Source: Enterobacter sp. JUb54 (GTDB lineage: Bacteria > Pseudomonadota > Gammaproteobacteria > Enterobacterales > Enterobacteriaceae). From it: a DNA stretch of 64,000 nt. The notes beneath the pieces are model-generated. The model was not told the DNA's origin and made no database searches. It saw only the letters and a list, made by a program, of their open reading frames with translations. The stretch spans positions 2,108,001-2,172,000 of the forward strand of contig NZ_CP060418.1 in the NCBI RefSeq assembly GCF_014298075.1, given 5' to 3'. Every line of letters starts with the position of its first letter. Position 1 is the first letter of the stretch. The position numbers and the translations under genes were made by a program. Positions 24,801 to 33,578 of the stretch are shown here, piece after piece.

Positions 24801-25010
24801 ATGACCTCTATCGCCTTTATTGCCGGGACCATTCCGCTGATCCTCGGCCACGGCGCCGGAGCCGAAGTGCGCGGCGTGACCGGGATTACGGTGTTCTCCG
24901 GGATGCTTGGGGTCACGCTGTTTGGTCTGTTCCTGACCCCGGTGTTTTACGTCGCGCTGCGCAAGCTCGTCGCGCGTAGAAAACCAGAGGCCGGGATTTT
25001 GCCGGGTTAA
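21858..25010 (+). CDS. oqxB: RND multidrug efflux transporter OqxB
   Basis: 1050 residues, the full HAE1-family length. Starts MDFSRFFIDRPIFAAVLSIL. The proton-relay aspartates in TM4 are present (GIVVDDAIVVVENVER), and the second half repeats the fold (GLACKNAILIVEFARELE carries the TM10 Lys). It exports quinolones, chloramphenicol and olaquindox-type compounds in Klebsiella. It begins 23 bases after oqxA and ends before a strong terminator. No break or missing key residue seen. Confidence 0.96.
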   Translation: MDFSRFFIDRPIFAAVLSILIFITGLIAIPLLPVSEYPDVVPPSVQVRAEYPGANPKVIAETVATPLEEAINGVENMMYMKSVAGSDGVLVTTVTFRPGTDPDQAQVQVQNRVSQAEARLPEDVRRLGITTQKQSPTLTLVVHLFSPNGKYDSLYMRNYATLKVKDELARLPGVGQIQIFGSGEYAMRVWLDPNKVAARGLTASDVVTAMQEQNVQVSAGQLGAEPLPKESDFLISINAQGRLHTEEEFGNIILKTAQDGSLVRLRDVARIEMGSGSYALRSQLNNKDAVGIGIFQSPGANAIDLSNAVRAKMDELSTRFPEDMKWAAPYDPTVFVRDSIRAVVQTLLEAVVLVVLVVILFLQTWRASIIPLIAVPVSVVGTFSVLYLLGFSLNTLSLFGLVLAIGIVVDDAIVVVENVERNIEEGLAPLQAAHQAMREVSGPIIAIALVLCAVFVPMAFLSGVTGQFYKQFAVTIAISTVISAINSLTLSPALAALLLKPHGAPKDLPTRLIDRLLGWLFRPFNRFFLRSSHGYQALVGKTLGRRGAVFVVYVLLLCAAGVMFKAVPGGFIPTQDKLYLIGGVKMPEGSSLSRTDAVIRQMSEIGMNTEGVDYAVAFPGLNALQFTNTPNTGTVFFGLKPFDQRKHTAAEINAEINAKIAQIQQGFGFSILPPPILGLGQGSGYSLYIQDRGGLGYGTLQTAVNTLSGAIMQTPGMHFPISTYQANVPQLEVQVDRDKAKAQGVSLTDLFGTLQTYLGSSYVNDFNQFGRTWRVMAQADGPFRDSVEDIANLRTRNSQGEMVPIGSMVNISTTYGPDPVIRYNGYPAADLIGDADPRVLSSAQAMTQVAEMSKQLLPNGMNIEWTDLSFQQATQGNTALIVFPVAVLLAFLVLAALYESWTLPLAVILIVPMTLLSALFGVWLTGGDNNVFVQVGLVVLMGLACKNAILIVEFARELEIQGKGIMESALEACRLRLRPIVMTSIAFIAGTIPLILGHGAGAEVRGVTGITVFSGMLGVTLFGLFLTPVFYVALRKLVARRKPEAGILPG

Positions 25011-25024
25011 ATCCCGCAGGCAAT

Positions 25025-25065
25025 AAAAAACCGCCTTCAGGCATGTGCTGAAGGCGGTTTTTTTT
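25025..25065. terminator. Bidirectional terminator between oqxB and oqxR
   Basis: A perfect ten-base stem CCGCCTTCAG/CTGAAGGCGG (25031-25057) with a seven-base loop, flanked by A-run on the left and eight T on the right (25058-25065). It serves the convergent oqxB and oqxR. Confidence 0.92.
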
Positions 25066-25079
25066 ACGCTAAAGCCACG

Positions 25080-25559
25080 CTAGCGGGCTTTTTTATCGCG
25101 GGTATCCAGTTCAGGCACCGCGACGCATCCGCTGGTATCGCCCTTTTTGACTTTGGCCAGCGCGCTGGCCACGGTATGACGAGCCAGCACATCCAGCGAG
25201 GCCTGCTCTGCTTCATCGGCAATAGATTTGAAATACCAGCAGGCGTTAGCGCTCACCACGCAACGTGCCGGCACATCGGGCCGGGATGCCCACAGTTTTT
25301 TATCTTCGATAACCGAGATGTAGATATCACGCAGGGTGATGCTTTCTGCCGGGCGGCCAAGATGAATAGAACCGTTACGGCCCAGCGTGGAGACAATAAT
25401 TCCGTCACGGGTCAGCGGTACCATGAGTTTGCGGATTAAGCTCGGGTTGGCTTCCAGGCCGTAGGCCAGAATCGAACTCGTCGAACGTTCACCCATCTCC
25501 TCCGCCATCGCTACGCTAAGAACCATCTGCAAAGCTGTCGGGAAGCGGTAATCTAACAT
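25080..25559 (-). CDS. oqxR: OqxR, Rrf2-family repressor of oqxAB
   Basis: 159 residues from the ATG at 25559 (AGGAAG upstream). Rrf2 layout: DYRFPTALQMVLSVAMAEE start, winged helix with NPSLIRKLMVPLTRDGIIVSTLGRNGSIHLGR, then a C-terminal part with a few Cys (ARCVVSANACWYF). It ends KKGDTSGCVAVPEL. In Klebsiella, loss of OqxR derepresses oqxAB. Here the frame is intact, so the pump should be repressed at baseline. Confidence 0.93.
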   Translation of the reverse strand: MLDYRFPTALQMVLSVAMAEEMGERSTSSILAYGLEANPSLIRKLMVPLTRDGIIVSTLGRNGSIHLGRPAESITLRDIYISVIEDKKLWASRPDVPARCVVSANACWYFKSIADEAEQASLDVLARHTVASALAKVKKGDTSGCVAVPELDTRDKKAR

Positions 25560-25744
25560 GTTGTCTTCCTGGGTCGCGGTGAATCTTGTTCTTTTTGGCA
25601 CCGCAGAGGTGAATAATCAATAAGCAACAATATAACAAACATGGTCATTATTTTGAAGCTATCTACTGCGGGGATGCGGCGTAAAACAAGCTTTCCGTGC
25701 CATATTTGTGACCACTCAGGGTATTCCTTAGCCGCGGTGGCGCG

Positions 25745-26092
25745 CTAAAGCTGCTTCCAGTCCGGCAGGTTGTTCGCGCGTTTACGCCAGGCGTGGAATA
25801 GCGCCATAAAAAAGCCGAATAACATCCCGGAACAGGCGCTGAGGTACAGGGCATAAGTCACGCTATGCCCCTGATCTCGCCAGCCGCTAAACCACATCAG
25901 AAGTCCCCATACCGGGCCAAACCAGCCAGCAAAAAACACCATGTTCAGCCAGAACGGCGCAAACGGCGGCGGCGGCATTTTCCATCCGGCATTCCACAGC
26001 AGACGCAACAGCGGTGGCGCATAGTTGCTGCGCCACATATTTTTCTCTTGCATCAACGCAATCGCTTTTTGTTTCTTCTCTTCAAAGGCCAT
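25745..26092 (-). CDS. DUF6404 family small membrane protein
   Basis: 115 residues from the ATG at 26092 (MAFEEKKQKAIALMQ); another in-frame ATG lies at 26101 and cannot be excluded. A charged N-terminal helix, then SNYAPPLLRLLWNAGWKMPPPPF and two membrane segments (about 48-70 and 82-104), ending AWRKRANNLPDW. This is the layout of DUF6404 proteins as I recall them; function unknown. It stands alone. Confidence 0.7.
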   Translation of the reverse strand: MAFEEKKQKAIALMQEKNMWRSNYAPPLLRLLWNAGWKMPPPPFAPFWLNMVFFAGWFGPVWGLLMWFSGWRDQGHSVTYALYLSACSGMLFGFFMALFHAWRKRANNLPDWKQL

Positions 26093-26331
26093 GTTTTGCA
26101 TCCTTTCCTGTCTGTCACCGGCGATGAAATGAGCATCGCGGAATATCCATTGATGTTAACGCTTAAGAAAGTGCTTTTCACTGAAATAGCCAGTTGGTGG
26201 TCCATTTTAGCTAATTCCGCTGACGTTCTGTCTACTGTAAAGCCCTCTGCGGATGACTCTTCACCCTGAACGCCCACGATTGCCCTCCCCCGCGTTCATT
26301 CCAGACGGAATAGTTTCAGCAAACAATTAAG

Positions 26332-26388
26332 TTGACACGCTTATGCATGCGATCAAAACTAAACCGTACAGTTCACATAACAGTGAAC
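26332..26388 (+). promoter_or_regulatory. Promoter and operators of the pqi-like operon
   Basis: TTGACA at 26332-26337 is a perfect -35; the -10 is weak (AAAACT, 17 bases on). Overlapping and just after it is AACTAAACCGTACAGT (26357-26372), found with one change upstream of the TetR gene at 31386-31401. Next comes a perfect dyad GTTCAC-ATAACA-GTGAAC (26371-26388). Together they look like a repressor-controlled promoter. Confidence 0.6.
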
Positions 26389-26451
26389 ATCAGGGTGTCT
26401 ATTGCGGGCTTGCCGGTACGCGGCCCTTAACCACAACGAAAGGATCTGCAC

Positions 26452-27114
26452 ATGAAGACGTTAAGGCAAATCGGTGGGCTGGCGGCTATCGCTGTTCCGC
26501 TGCTGTTGGTGGGGTGTGCTGGAAAAGAACCGGTGCGTTACAGCGGTATCGATTCATCGTCAAAGCTGACCGCGAATACCGATGATAATGCCGATCGCAT
26601 GCCCTATCGTTATTCGCCTCTCGTCGACTGGCGCAAGTACGACAGCATTATTATTGACCCGGTAAAAATTTATCAGGGCCACGATGGGCAGTTTGATGAT
26701 ATGGCGCAGGCCGATCGCCAGCTGCTCGCCAACCACATGCAGGAACAGTTCAGCAAAGCATTAAGCCCTCGCTTTAAAGAGGTCTCCGCCCCTGCTGCCA
26801 ACACCCTACGGCTGAAGTTGACCCTGACGGGCGCGGACACCACGCCTCAGGTGGTGGGTACCTTTACTAAATTCGATCTGGCGGGCGGGCCTTACAACAT
26901 CGTGCAATCGATACGCGGAGGCCAGGGACTGATGAGCGGTTCGGTGGATTATGCCGTCGAAATTTATGACGCCAACAGCCACGATCTGTTGAAAGCGTAC
27001 GTCGCCCGGCAGTATCCGAATGCCATGAACGTCTCTGCCAGCATCGGCTCCCTGAGCGCCGCTGAAGTGGGTATTGAAAAAGGCGCAGAAGAGCTGGCGG
27101 AGTTGCTCAGGTAG
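26452..27114 (+). CDS. DUF3313 lipoprotein
   Basis: 220 residues with a lipobox (LLLVGCAGK) near residue 20. The mature part resembles DUF3313 lipoproteins: YRYSPLVDWRKYDSIIIDPVKIY, then LTLTGADTTPQVVGTF and a C-terminal VGIEKGAEELAELL. Function is not established. It begins the transcript that continues into pqiA-, pqiB- and pqiC-like genes, so it is probably an envelope component of the same system. AAAGGA lies eight bases before the ATG. Confidence 0.82.
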   Translation: MKTLRQIGGLAAIAVPLLLVGCAGKEPVRYSGIDSSSKLTANTDDNADRMPYRYSPLVDWRKYDSIIIDPVKIYQGHDGQFDDMAQADRQLLANHMQEQFSKALSPRFKEVSAPAANTLRLKLTLTGADTTPQVVGTFTKFDLAGGPYNIVQSIRGGQGLMSGSVDYAVEIYDANSHDLLKAYVARQYPNAMNVSASIGSLSAAEVGIEKGAEELAELLR

Positions 27115-27201
27115 CCTCCCAGACAACACATGCAGCCGGAAACGCTCAGGCAAAACCGGCTGTCATTTTCCCTATCAGTTATCTCCTGGCGACCCGGTGC
27201 T

Positions 27202-27828
27202 ATGAAGATATTCCCGCATCTGACTATCTGCCCGCATTGCGATAGTGTCTACCAGACATTGCCCTGCATGTCGGGCGAAATTGCCCTCTGCCAGCGTTGT
27301 CACGCCGTGCTATGGCGTGGTCACCGGCGTGTGCCTGGCCATCTGCTGCCGCTGATGATAACAGCGGCCGTGGCTTTAGCGATCGCCGCGCTTTTTCCGG
27401 TGCTCTCGGTTGGGTTTCACGGGATGGTGAACGATGCCACGTTGTGGAATGTGGCCTGGGCACTGACTGCCGGCGACAGTTCTCCCGCGATGGCTATCGG
27501 TAGCGTTTTTCTGCTGCTGATCGCGCCCTTCTTACAGGTCATGCTAATGGCATGGCTGCTGAGCTTTGCCCATTTCGCCCGTCCGGCACCGGCGTTTATC
27601 GGCACCATGCGGGTGCTCAAATGGCTGCATCCCTGGAGCATGGTGGAAGTTGGCATGCTGGGATTTCTGATTGCCGGGATCAAGCTGTCGTCACTGCTGG
27701 ATGTCTCCATAGGCCCTGGCGGTTGGGCGCTGGCCCTCTCCTGCGTGCTGGTGGTCTTCATCAACAGTCACGATCTGCATCCGCTGTGGGATCTGCTGTC
27801 GTACGAGGAGCAAAACCATGACCAATAA
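27202..27828 (+). CDS. PqiA-like membrane protein, first half
   Basis: 208 residues from the ATG at 27202; an earlier in-frame ATG at 27130 is possible but neither has a strong ribosome-binding site. It opens with a zinc ribbon (CPHCD ... CQRCH) and has four membrane helices, corresponding to one PqiA repeat. E. coli PqiA and YebS carry two such repeats in one chain of over 400 residues. Here the second repeat is the next gene, overlapping by 11 bases. PqiA-type proteins sit in the inner membrane with MCE partners and support lipid transport. Confidence 0.82.
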   Translation: MKIFPHLTICPHCDSVYQTLPCMSGEIALCQRCHAVLWRGHRRVPGHLLPLMITAAVALAIAALFPVLSVGFHGMVNDATLWNVAWALTAGDSSPAMAIGSVFLLLIAPFLQVMLMAWLLSFAHFARPAPAFIGTMRVLKWLHPWSMVEVGMLGFLIAGIKLSSLLDVSIGPGGWALALSCVLVVFINSHDLHPLWDLLSYEEQNHDQ

Positions 27829-28441
27829 GGCCCCTTTTGCCCGCCAGATGCTACTGTGTCGCTGCATGCTCTGCGGGCTGGTGTGTGCTGACGACACGGC
27901 GTCCGGCGATGACCGGAAATGTCCGCGCTGTCAGACGACGCTGCCCCACCGCCAGCCTGGACGCCGACATCTCAGCTGGGCGCTGCTGTTAACCTCTGTG
28001 ATCCTGTATCTGCCCGCCAATATTTTGCCGGTGATGTACACCACGCTGCTCGGCCATGGCAGCGAAAGCACCATCCTTTCCGGCATTGTGGCCTTCTGGC
28101 ACAGCGGCTCATGGGGCATCGCGGCGATCATCTTTATTGCCAGCGTCATGGTGCCGTGTCTGAAATTTTTGTCATTGGGTGTCCTGCTGATCTCCGCGTC
28201 CCGCCAGAGTTATTGGGCCAGACGCGAACGGACCCGGCTGTACCGGCTGACCGAGTGGATTGGTTGCTGGTCAATGCTGGATGTGGTTGTCGTTGCCGTG
28301 GTGTGTTGCCTGCTGCGGTTTCGTCCGCTGAGTGAAGCCGAACCTCGTATCGGGATCCTGTTTTTCGCCCTGGTGGTCGTCCTGACCATGCTGTGTGCGC
28401 TGAGTGTTGAACCAAAAACGCTATGGGAAGACAAGCAATGA
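27818..28441 (+). CDS. PqiA-like membrane protein, second half
   Basis: 207 residues: a second zinc-ribbon-like stretch (CRCMLCGLVC ... KCPRCQ) and four helices with the family's LPANILPVMYTTLLG signature and MVPCLKFLSLGVLLIS. It matches one PqiA domain and starts inside the previous gene, so the pair is made together. Its stop overlaps the pqiB-like start (ATGA). Both halves look intact, which argues for a genuine two-gene form and against a frameshift. Confidence 0.85.
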   Translation: MTNKAPFARQMLLCRCMLCGLVCADDTASGDDRKCPRCQTTLPHRQPGRRHLSWALLLTSVILYLPANILPVMYTTLLGHGSESTILSGIVAFWHSGSWGIAAIIFIASVMVPCLKFLSLGVLLISASRQSYWARRERTRLYRLTEWIGCWSMLDVVVVAVVCCLLRFRPLSEAEPRIGILFFALVVVLTMLCALSVEPKTLWEDKQ

Positions 28442-30072
28442 AGCGTCCTGTTTCGGGTACCCCTCTTTTTTATTACGGGCGCTGGCGCAATGCCCTGATC
28501 TGGTTGCTCCCCGTTATTGCGTTTGTTGTCGCGATGTCGATGGTTATCCAAGCGCGCTTAACCATCGGCCCTGAAGTTGTGATTGCCTTTCGTAGCGCCG
28601 CCGGCCTCGAAGCCGGTAAAACCGCGGTGAAATATAAAGATGTCACCGTCGGCATCGTTAAGGAGATAACCCTCAGCCCCGATAACAGCCAGGTGCTGGT
28701 GCGGGTCACTCTTGCCCGAAACGCGCAGAATCTGGCGCGCGCCGACACCCGATTCTGGGTGGTGAGGCCACGGGTCGGAATAAGCGGCGTGAGCGGCATT
28801 GATACCCTGTTGTCAGGGGCTTACATCGGCGCGGACCGGGGGAAATCCGAGGAGAACAGATACCGGTTCACCGGTATGGAAACGCCGCCGGCTATCGTCA
28901 ACGACATGGCCGGCAGCCAGTTTATGCTGGAAGCCGACGACCTTGGCTCGCTGGATATTAACGCGCCGGTTTACTATCGCCGCATTCCGGTCGGGCGGAT
29001 AACCTCTTACCAACTGCGTAAAGACGGCAAAGGGATCGATCTCAACGTCTTTATTGATGCCCCCTATGACCGCCTGGTCACCGCCGATTCGCGATTCTGG
29101 AATGCCAGCGGCGTGGATCTGTCGGTCGGCAGCGATGGTTTTCAGCTTAAAACCCAGACCGTTGCCGCCATTATGGCCGGGGGCATCGCCTTCTCCAGCC
29201 CGGAGAACCCCACCCAGGGCGTGATCCACAAGCAAACCCGTTACAAACTGGCAGCGGATGAAGAAACCGCGATGGCGCCTGCGGACGGGCCGCCGGTGCG
29301 TTTTCAGCTGCGTTTTGAACACACCTTGCATGGCCTGAACGTGGGCGCCCCGGTTGAGTTTTCCAGCGTGCGGATTGGACGTGTCGCCTCCGTTGAGCTC
29401 GACTTTAACCCCGAGGGATACCGCTTTCCGACCATCGTGGATATTGAGGTCTATCCCTCGCGGATGGGCCACGTGCTCGAAAAACTCCCCAAACCGACGG
29501 GCGACACCGACCTCAATACGGTCATTTTCACCCGCGAAATGATCGCGCATGGACTGCGGGCGCAGGCCACCTCCAGCAGCCTGCTGACGGGGCAACTTTA
29601 TATCTCACTTGATTTCATACCGGATGCGCCGAAAGTGAAATTTGACGCAACAAAGCGCCCGGTTGAACTGCCGACCGTCAATGGCGGGCTGACCATCCTG
29701 CAGGATCAGCTCACCGATATCGCCAGAAAAATCAACAAAATGCCTCTGGATCAAATCGGAAATAACATGAACAACACGCTGCTAGAACTGAATAAAACGT
29801 TGCGCATGGTAAACAGCCAGTCTCTGCCAGCCGCCAACCACCTGATGCAACAAACGCAGCGAACGACGCAAGACGTGCACAACCTGCTGGCGGAAGATTC
29901 ACCCCTGATGATTAACCTGTTGCAGTCTTTACAGGAAACCACCCGAACGCTACGGGCGGTGCGTGGCCTGACAAACCAGCTGGACCGCCGCCCGGAGTCG
30001 TTATTGCAAGGCCGCGCGGCAGACGCGTCGCTGGACGAACCCCGTTCACGTAAAGCAGGAGAGCAGCCATGA
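28438..30072 (+). CDS. PqiB-like MCE protein (intermembrane transport tunnel subunit)
   Basis: 544 residues from the ATG at 28438. One N-terminal membrane helix (IWLLPVIAFVVAMSMVI), then three MCE domains at about 40-130, 155-230 and 280-390, seen from repeated GLEAGKTAVKYKDVTVGIV, SLDINAPVYYRRIPVGRI and GLNVGAPVEFSSVRIGRV motifs, then a long helical C-terminus that would form the periplasmic tunnel. This is the PqiB arrangement. It overlaps the gene before it and is overlapped by the lipoprotein gene after it. Confidence 0.92.
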   Translation: MKRPVSGTPLFYYGRWRNALIWLLPVIAFVVAMSMVIQARLTIGPEVVIAFRSAAGLEAGKTAVKYKDVTVGIVKEITLSPDNSQVLVRVTLARNAQNLARADTRFWVVRPRVGISGVSGIDTLLSGAYIGADRGKSEENRYRFTGMETPPAIVNDMAGSQFMLEADDLGSLDINAPVYYRRIPVGRITSYQLRKDGKGIDLNVFIDAPYDRLVTADSRFWNASGVDLSVGSDGFQLKTQTVAAIMAGGIAFSSPENPTQGVIHKQTRYKLAADEETAMAPADGPPVRFQLRFEHTLHGLNVGAPVEFSSVRIGRVASVELDFNPEGYRFPTIVDIEVYPSRMGHVLEKLPKPTGDTDLNTVIFTREMIAHGLRAQATSSSLLTGQLYISLDFIPDAPKVKFDATKRPVELPTVNGGLTILQDQLTDIARKINKMPLDQIGNNMNNTLLELNKTLRMVNSQSLPAANHLMQQTQRTTQDVHNLLAEDSPLMINLLQSLQETTRTLRAVRGLTNQLDRRPESLLQGRAADASLDEPRSRKAGEQP

Positions 30073-30674
30073 GAACGGTTTTGTGTCTGGTGATCGGCAT
30101 CATCTGCACGCTGGCTGGCTGCTCATCTCCCCAGGTGCGTTACCACACCCTGGTCAGCCCTGATCCCGTTTCCCGGGTCGTCGACCCGCCAGGGTTTGTG
30201 ATGGCGCTGCTGCCCGTCGGGGTTCCGGCCCAGCTGGATAGCCAACAAGTGGTGGTCCGCCAGAGCGACAGTCGCATGGTGGTTCTGGACAACGATCGCT
30301 GGTTAAGTCCGTTGGGCGATGAGCTACAGACGGCGCTGTCCCTCGCGATGACGCAGCAACTCAACACCGAGGATGTGGCAGGGCTCGCGCGCGATGACAG
30401 CAAACCAGTGGTGCGGGTGCTGTTGCAGATTCGCCGTTTTGACAGCTGGCCCGGCAATGCCGTCAGTCTGGATGCTGACTGGAGCTTATCGACATCGCAA
30501 GGAAATGAGAATCGCCGGCTGGTGTGCCGAAGCCACCTTTCGCAAAGCGTCTCCGGCGATCCGGCACAGATGTTTGCCGCCTGGCAAGACGTGGTTGAGC
30601 GCCTGGCAACCCAGACCGCAGAGACCGCAGCCCAGTGGATGGCAACCGGCAGCGCCGCGTGTCGCCGGGGCTAG
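30069..30674 (+). CDS. PqiC-like outer-membrane lipoprotein
   Basis: 201 residues with a lipobox (CTLAGCSS) near residue 18 and YHTLVSP just after, as in PqiC and other ABC-type auxiliary lipoproteins (DUF330). Toward the end LVCRSHLSQSVSGD and a helical tail are typical. In E. coli PqiC caps the PqiB tunnel at the outer membrane. Overlaps pqiB by four bases; last gene of the operon. Confidence 0.88.
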   Translation: MRTVLCLVIGIICTLAGCSSPQVRYHTLVSPDPVSRVVDPPGFVMALLPVGVPAQLDSQQVVVRQSDSRMVVLDNDRWLSPLGDELQTALSLAMTQQLNTEDVAGLARDDSKPVVRVLLQIRRFDSWPGNAVSLDADWSLSTSQGNENRRLVCRSHLSQSVSGDPAQMFAAWQDVVERLATQTAETAAQWMATGSAACRRG

Positions 30675-30722
30675 CGGGCGTAAACCGGGTTCGCGGCCGC
30701 GAATCCGGTCGGCATATGCCGG

Positions 30723-31346
30723 TCACGCCGGCTTTTTAACGGCGCCATCAAGAAACATCCTCACGCCATTCATGACCATATCATTGACTTTTTCCTGCGT
30801 GAAATCAGGCATCTGACGCATGAAAAACAGGATCTCGCTTTCCGCTTTGATCAGTGAAGTAAACTGGATGGCGCGCAGCATCGGGTCCGATGGCGCCAGT
30901 TCACCACGTTCCATTGCCGCTTTCATTTCCTGAGCCAGCGCCTCCATGCTTTGGCGGATGCCGGATTCCAGAAACAGCTGACCGATATCGGAATGCGCGG
31001 CTTCGCCCAGCACGACGCGATAGATTTGCAGGGCCTGATTATCGCACGTCACTACCCGCAGCATATCCTGACCAAAGCGGATGAGTTTCTGTTCCAGAGA
31101 TAAGTGCTGGTTTTCCGGTTGAGCGAGCCCGTTTGCCGCTTCGGTAAGAAAGCGGGCGCTACAGTTGCGCACGACCGTTTCAAACAGCGCCTCTTTTGAA
31201 GCGAAGTATTTATAGAGCGTGGCCTTGGAGCCACCGGCACGTCTGGCTACTTCATCCATGGAAGCGCGTTCGTAGCCTATCTCCATAAACACCTCCGCGG
31301 CGGCGGCCACGATCCCCTGGCGGCGCGCTTGCGTCAGTACCTTCAT
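30723..31346 (-). CDS. TetR-family repressor next to the pqi-like operon
   Basis: 207 residues. The N-terminal helix-turn-helix (IVAAAAEVFMEIGYERASMDEVARRAGGSKATLYKYFASKEALFE) is typical TetR/AcrR; the C-terminal ligand domain holds FFMRQMPDFTQEKVNDMVMNGVRMFLDG. It is convergent with the operon. A 16-base sequence upstream of its own start recurs, with one mismatch, at the operon promoter, so it probably represses both. The ligand is unknown. Confidence 0.88.
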   Translation of the reverse strand: MKVLTQARRQGIVAAAAEVFMEIGYERASMDEVARRAGGSKATLYKYFASKEALFETVVRNCSARFLTEAANGLAQPENQHLSLEQKLIRFGQDMLRVVTCDNQALQIYRVVLGEAAHSDIGQLFLESGIRQSMEALAQEMKAAMERGELAPSDPMLRAIQFTSLIKAESEILFFMRQMPDFTQEKVNDMVMNGVRMFLDGAVKKPA

Positions 31347-31385
31347 GTTGAACCCTTAGCTGGTTTTAAAGCGATGCTTAAACAT

Positions 31386-31401
31386 AACTACACCGTACAG
31401 T
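31386..31401. promoter_or_regulatory. Predicted TetR operator, autoregulatory copy
   Basis: AACTACACCGTACAGT matches the element at 26357-26372 at 15 of 16 positions. It is 40 bases upstream of the TetR start codon. Its core ACCGTACAGT is a near-palindrome around GTAC. A weaker relative, ACCGTACTCT, occurs at 31666-31675. Confidence 0.6.
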
Positions 31402-31830
31402 ATGGGTTTATTATGCCATGCCGGGGCGTTAAATGCCCCGTTCGGGAGCCCGGAGTGTGACCTGTGGACAGGCAATGATGTATCTGGATGTGAATCGGAT
31501 CCAGGTGGATTTTCTGCCAGAAGCATGTAGGTACTGATGAGAAAGAATTATTGCTCCACCCGCGCATGCTTACCCCCTTTTTCCTTTCGGGTGAAACTAC
31601 GCTATTCCATGTGGAAATCTCAGAGTCTGTTTTTATCACTATAAAAATGAATATCTACATAGCGCACCGTACTCTTCAAACCCATCACAATACGATTTGG
31701 TTATTTTATATATTTAAATGACATATCTGACTGCTATCAACAAATAACGAATAACTGTTCATATCAACATTTCCTTTAAACGCTTAAATTTCAACTTCAA
31801 ATAAGAAATTTCGCCCCAGGAATAAATAAT
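31402..31830. other. Intergenic region upstream of the orphan sulfite reductase gene
   Basis: About 430 bases with no convincing coding frame. It becomes strongly AT-rich from about 31640, as is the gene that follows. The promoter of that gene must lie here; no clear CysB site could be singled out by eye. Confidence 0.45.
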
Positions 31831-33525
31831 ATGAGCAATGATAAATTATCAGATAATGAGCGTCTAAAATCGAAAAGTCAGTTACTAAGAGGAACATTAA
31901 CCGAAGATTTATCCAATGATATCACCGGTGGATTTATTGGCGATAATTTTCAATTAATCCGTTTCCATGGCATGTATCAGCAGGACGATCGGGATATCCG
32001 TTCAGAACGTGTTGCGCAGATGCTTGAACCTCTGCATACCGTGATGTTGCGAGTCCGCCTTCCTGGGGGGATTATTACGCCGCAGCAGTGGTCCGGGATC
32101 GATGATTTTGCCTCAAAACACACGCAATATGGCAGCATTCGAATTACCAACAGGCAGGCTTTGCAGCTTCACGGTGTATTGAAAAAAAACATCAAACCCG
32201 TGCACAAACTGCTCCATCATTTAGGTCTCGATTCCCGAGCAACTGCTGGTGATGTCAACCGCAACGTACTGTGTACCTCGAATCCGGTAGAGTCCGCTAT
32301 TCATATTCAAGCATATGAGTGGGCAAAGAAAATATCTGAACACCTGTTACCGAAAACCAATGCCTATGCCGAAGTTTGGCTTGATGGCGAAAAAGTGAAA
32401 CACCCGGAAGAAGAAACAATACTTGGTAATAGTTACCTGCCGAGAAAATTCAAAACGGCCGTTGTCATTCCCCCACAAAATGATGTTGATCTGCATGCCA
32501 ATGATCTGAACTTTATCGCAATTGGTGCCGACGGTGAATTGCAAGGATTTAATGTCCTGGTCGGTGGTGGCCTGGCCATGACGCATGGCGACAAAAGCAC
32601 CTACCCTCGCCTTGCAAGTGAGTTAGGGTTTATACCGCTGGAAAAGACATTATCTGTTGCAGAGGCGATCGTCTCTACTCAACGTGATTGGGGTGACAGG
32701 AAAAATCGTCGCAATGCCAAAACAAAATATACGCTCGACCGGGTCGGTGTAGATGTATTCAAAACAGAAGTAGAACGACGAGTCGGATTTACGTTTCAGA
32801 CAATAAGGCCATACCAGTTCACCGAGCGTGGCGATCGAATTGGTTGGGTAAATGGGACGGATAATAAATTCCATCTGACACTTTTTGTGCCCAGCGGACG
32901 ATTGATCGACACGCCGGAAAAGCCGTTAAAATCAGGCCTCGCCGCTATTGCACAGATTCATGACGGCGATTTCAGACTCACGCCCAATCAAAATATTATC
33001 ATTGCCGGAGTATCCGCAGAGGATAAAGAGAAAATAGATGCGCTCGCACGCCAGTACGGATTAATTGATAATAACATTTCGCTACAACGCAAACAGTCTA
33101 TGGCCTGCGTCTCATATCCGACCTGTCCGTTGGCAATGGCTGAAGCTGAGCGTGTCTTGCCAGGCATGATTGATAAGCTCGATGCAATCCTGCTACACAA
33201 TCAACTGTCTTCAGAATCCATAATATTCAGGGTAACCGGATGTCCAAATGGCTGCGGCAGAGCCATGCTTGCAGAAATAGGGTTGGTGGGAAGAGCCCTG
33301 GACCGCTATGACGTGTACATCGGTGGCAATCGCGAAGGAACGAGAATCCCCCGGCTTTATCTCGAAAATGAACAAACAGAAAGTATCATTGCAGAGCTGG
33401 AATCATTGATTACCCTATGGGCGAACAATCGTGAAGGTCATGAAGCATTTGGTGACTTCATCATTCGCCAGGGTATTATTAAGCCCGTGGTTAATTCAAC
33501 CATTGACTTTTACCGTCAGGATTAA
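31831..33525 (+). CDS. Sulfite reductase (NADPH) hemoprotein beta subunit, orphan CysI homologue
   Basis: 564 residues, near E. coli CysI (570). The siroheme/4Fe-4S cysteines are all present: CVSYPTC (C-x5-C) and TGCPNGC (C-x3-C). Substrate-site basic motifs remain ([31 protein letters not shown]). It should reduce sulfite to sulfide by six electrons if given a reductase. There is no cysJ or cysH beside it, and its codon use is clearly more AT-rich than flanking genes, suggesting acquisition. A housekeeping cysJIH presumably lies elsewhere. Symbol left blank because it is probably a paralogue. Confidence 0.88.
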   Translation: MSNDKLSDNERLKSKSQLLRGTLTEDLSNDITGGFIGDNFQLIRFHGMYQQDDRDIRSERVAQMLEPLHTVMLRVRLPGGIITPQQWSGIDDFASKHTQYGSIRITNRQALQLHGVLKKNIKPVHKLLHHLGLDSRATAGDVNRNVLCTSNPVESAIHIQAYEWAKKISEHLLPKTNAYAEVWLDGEKVKHPEEETILGNSYLPRKFKTAVVIPPQNDVDLHANDLNFIAIGADGELQGFNVLVGGGLAMTHGDKSTYPRLASELGFIPLEKTLSVAEAIVSTQRDWGDRKNRRNAKTKYTLDRVGVDVFKTEVERRVGFTFQTIRPYQFTERGDRIGWVNGTDNKFHLTLFVPSGRLIDTPEKPLKSGLAAIAQIHDGDFRLTPNQNIIIAGVSAEDKEKIDALARQYGLIDNNISLQRKQSMACVSYPTCPLAMAEAERVLPGMIDKLDAILLHNQLSSESIIFRVTGCPNGCGRAMLAEIGLVGRALDRYDVYIGGNREGTRIPRLYLENEQTESIIAELESLITLWANNREGHEAFGDFIIRQGIIKPVVNSTIDFYRQD

Positions 33526-33559
33526 CATATCAAAATTTATCGTCATTATTAAAATGGGG

Positions 33560-33578
33560 GAACCGCCAGCGGCGGTTC
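33560..33578. repeat. Eight-base perfect hairpin after the sulfite reductase gene
   Basis: GAACCGCC-AGC-GGCGGTTC, 35 bases after the stop codon. There is no T-run, so it may be a weak terminator or an RNA-stabilising hairpin. Confidence 0.45.

Noticed and set aside
26452-31346. Reading the split PqiA as a frameshifted pseudogene
   Set aside because: Both halves have complete start, zinc ribbon and helices, and the 11-base overlap is typical of coupled genes.
31388-31639. 83-codon minus-strand frame upstream of the orphan sulfite reductase gene
   Set aside because: No ribosome-binding site, no recognisable domain, composition like non-coding DNA.
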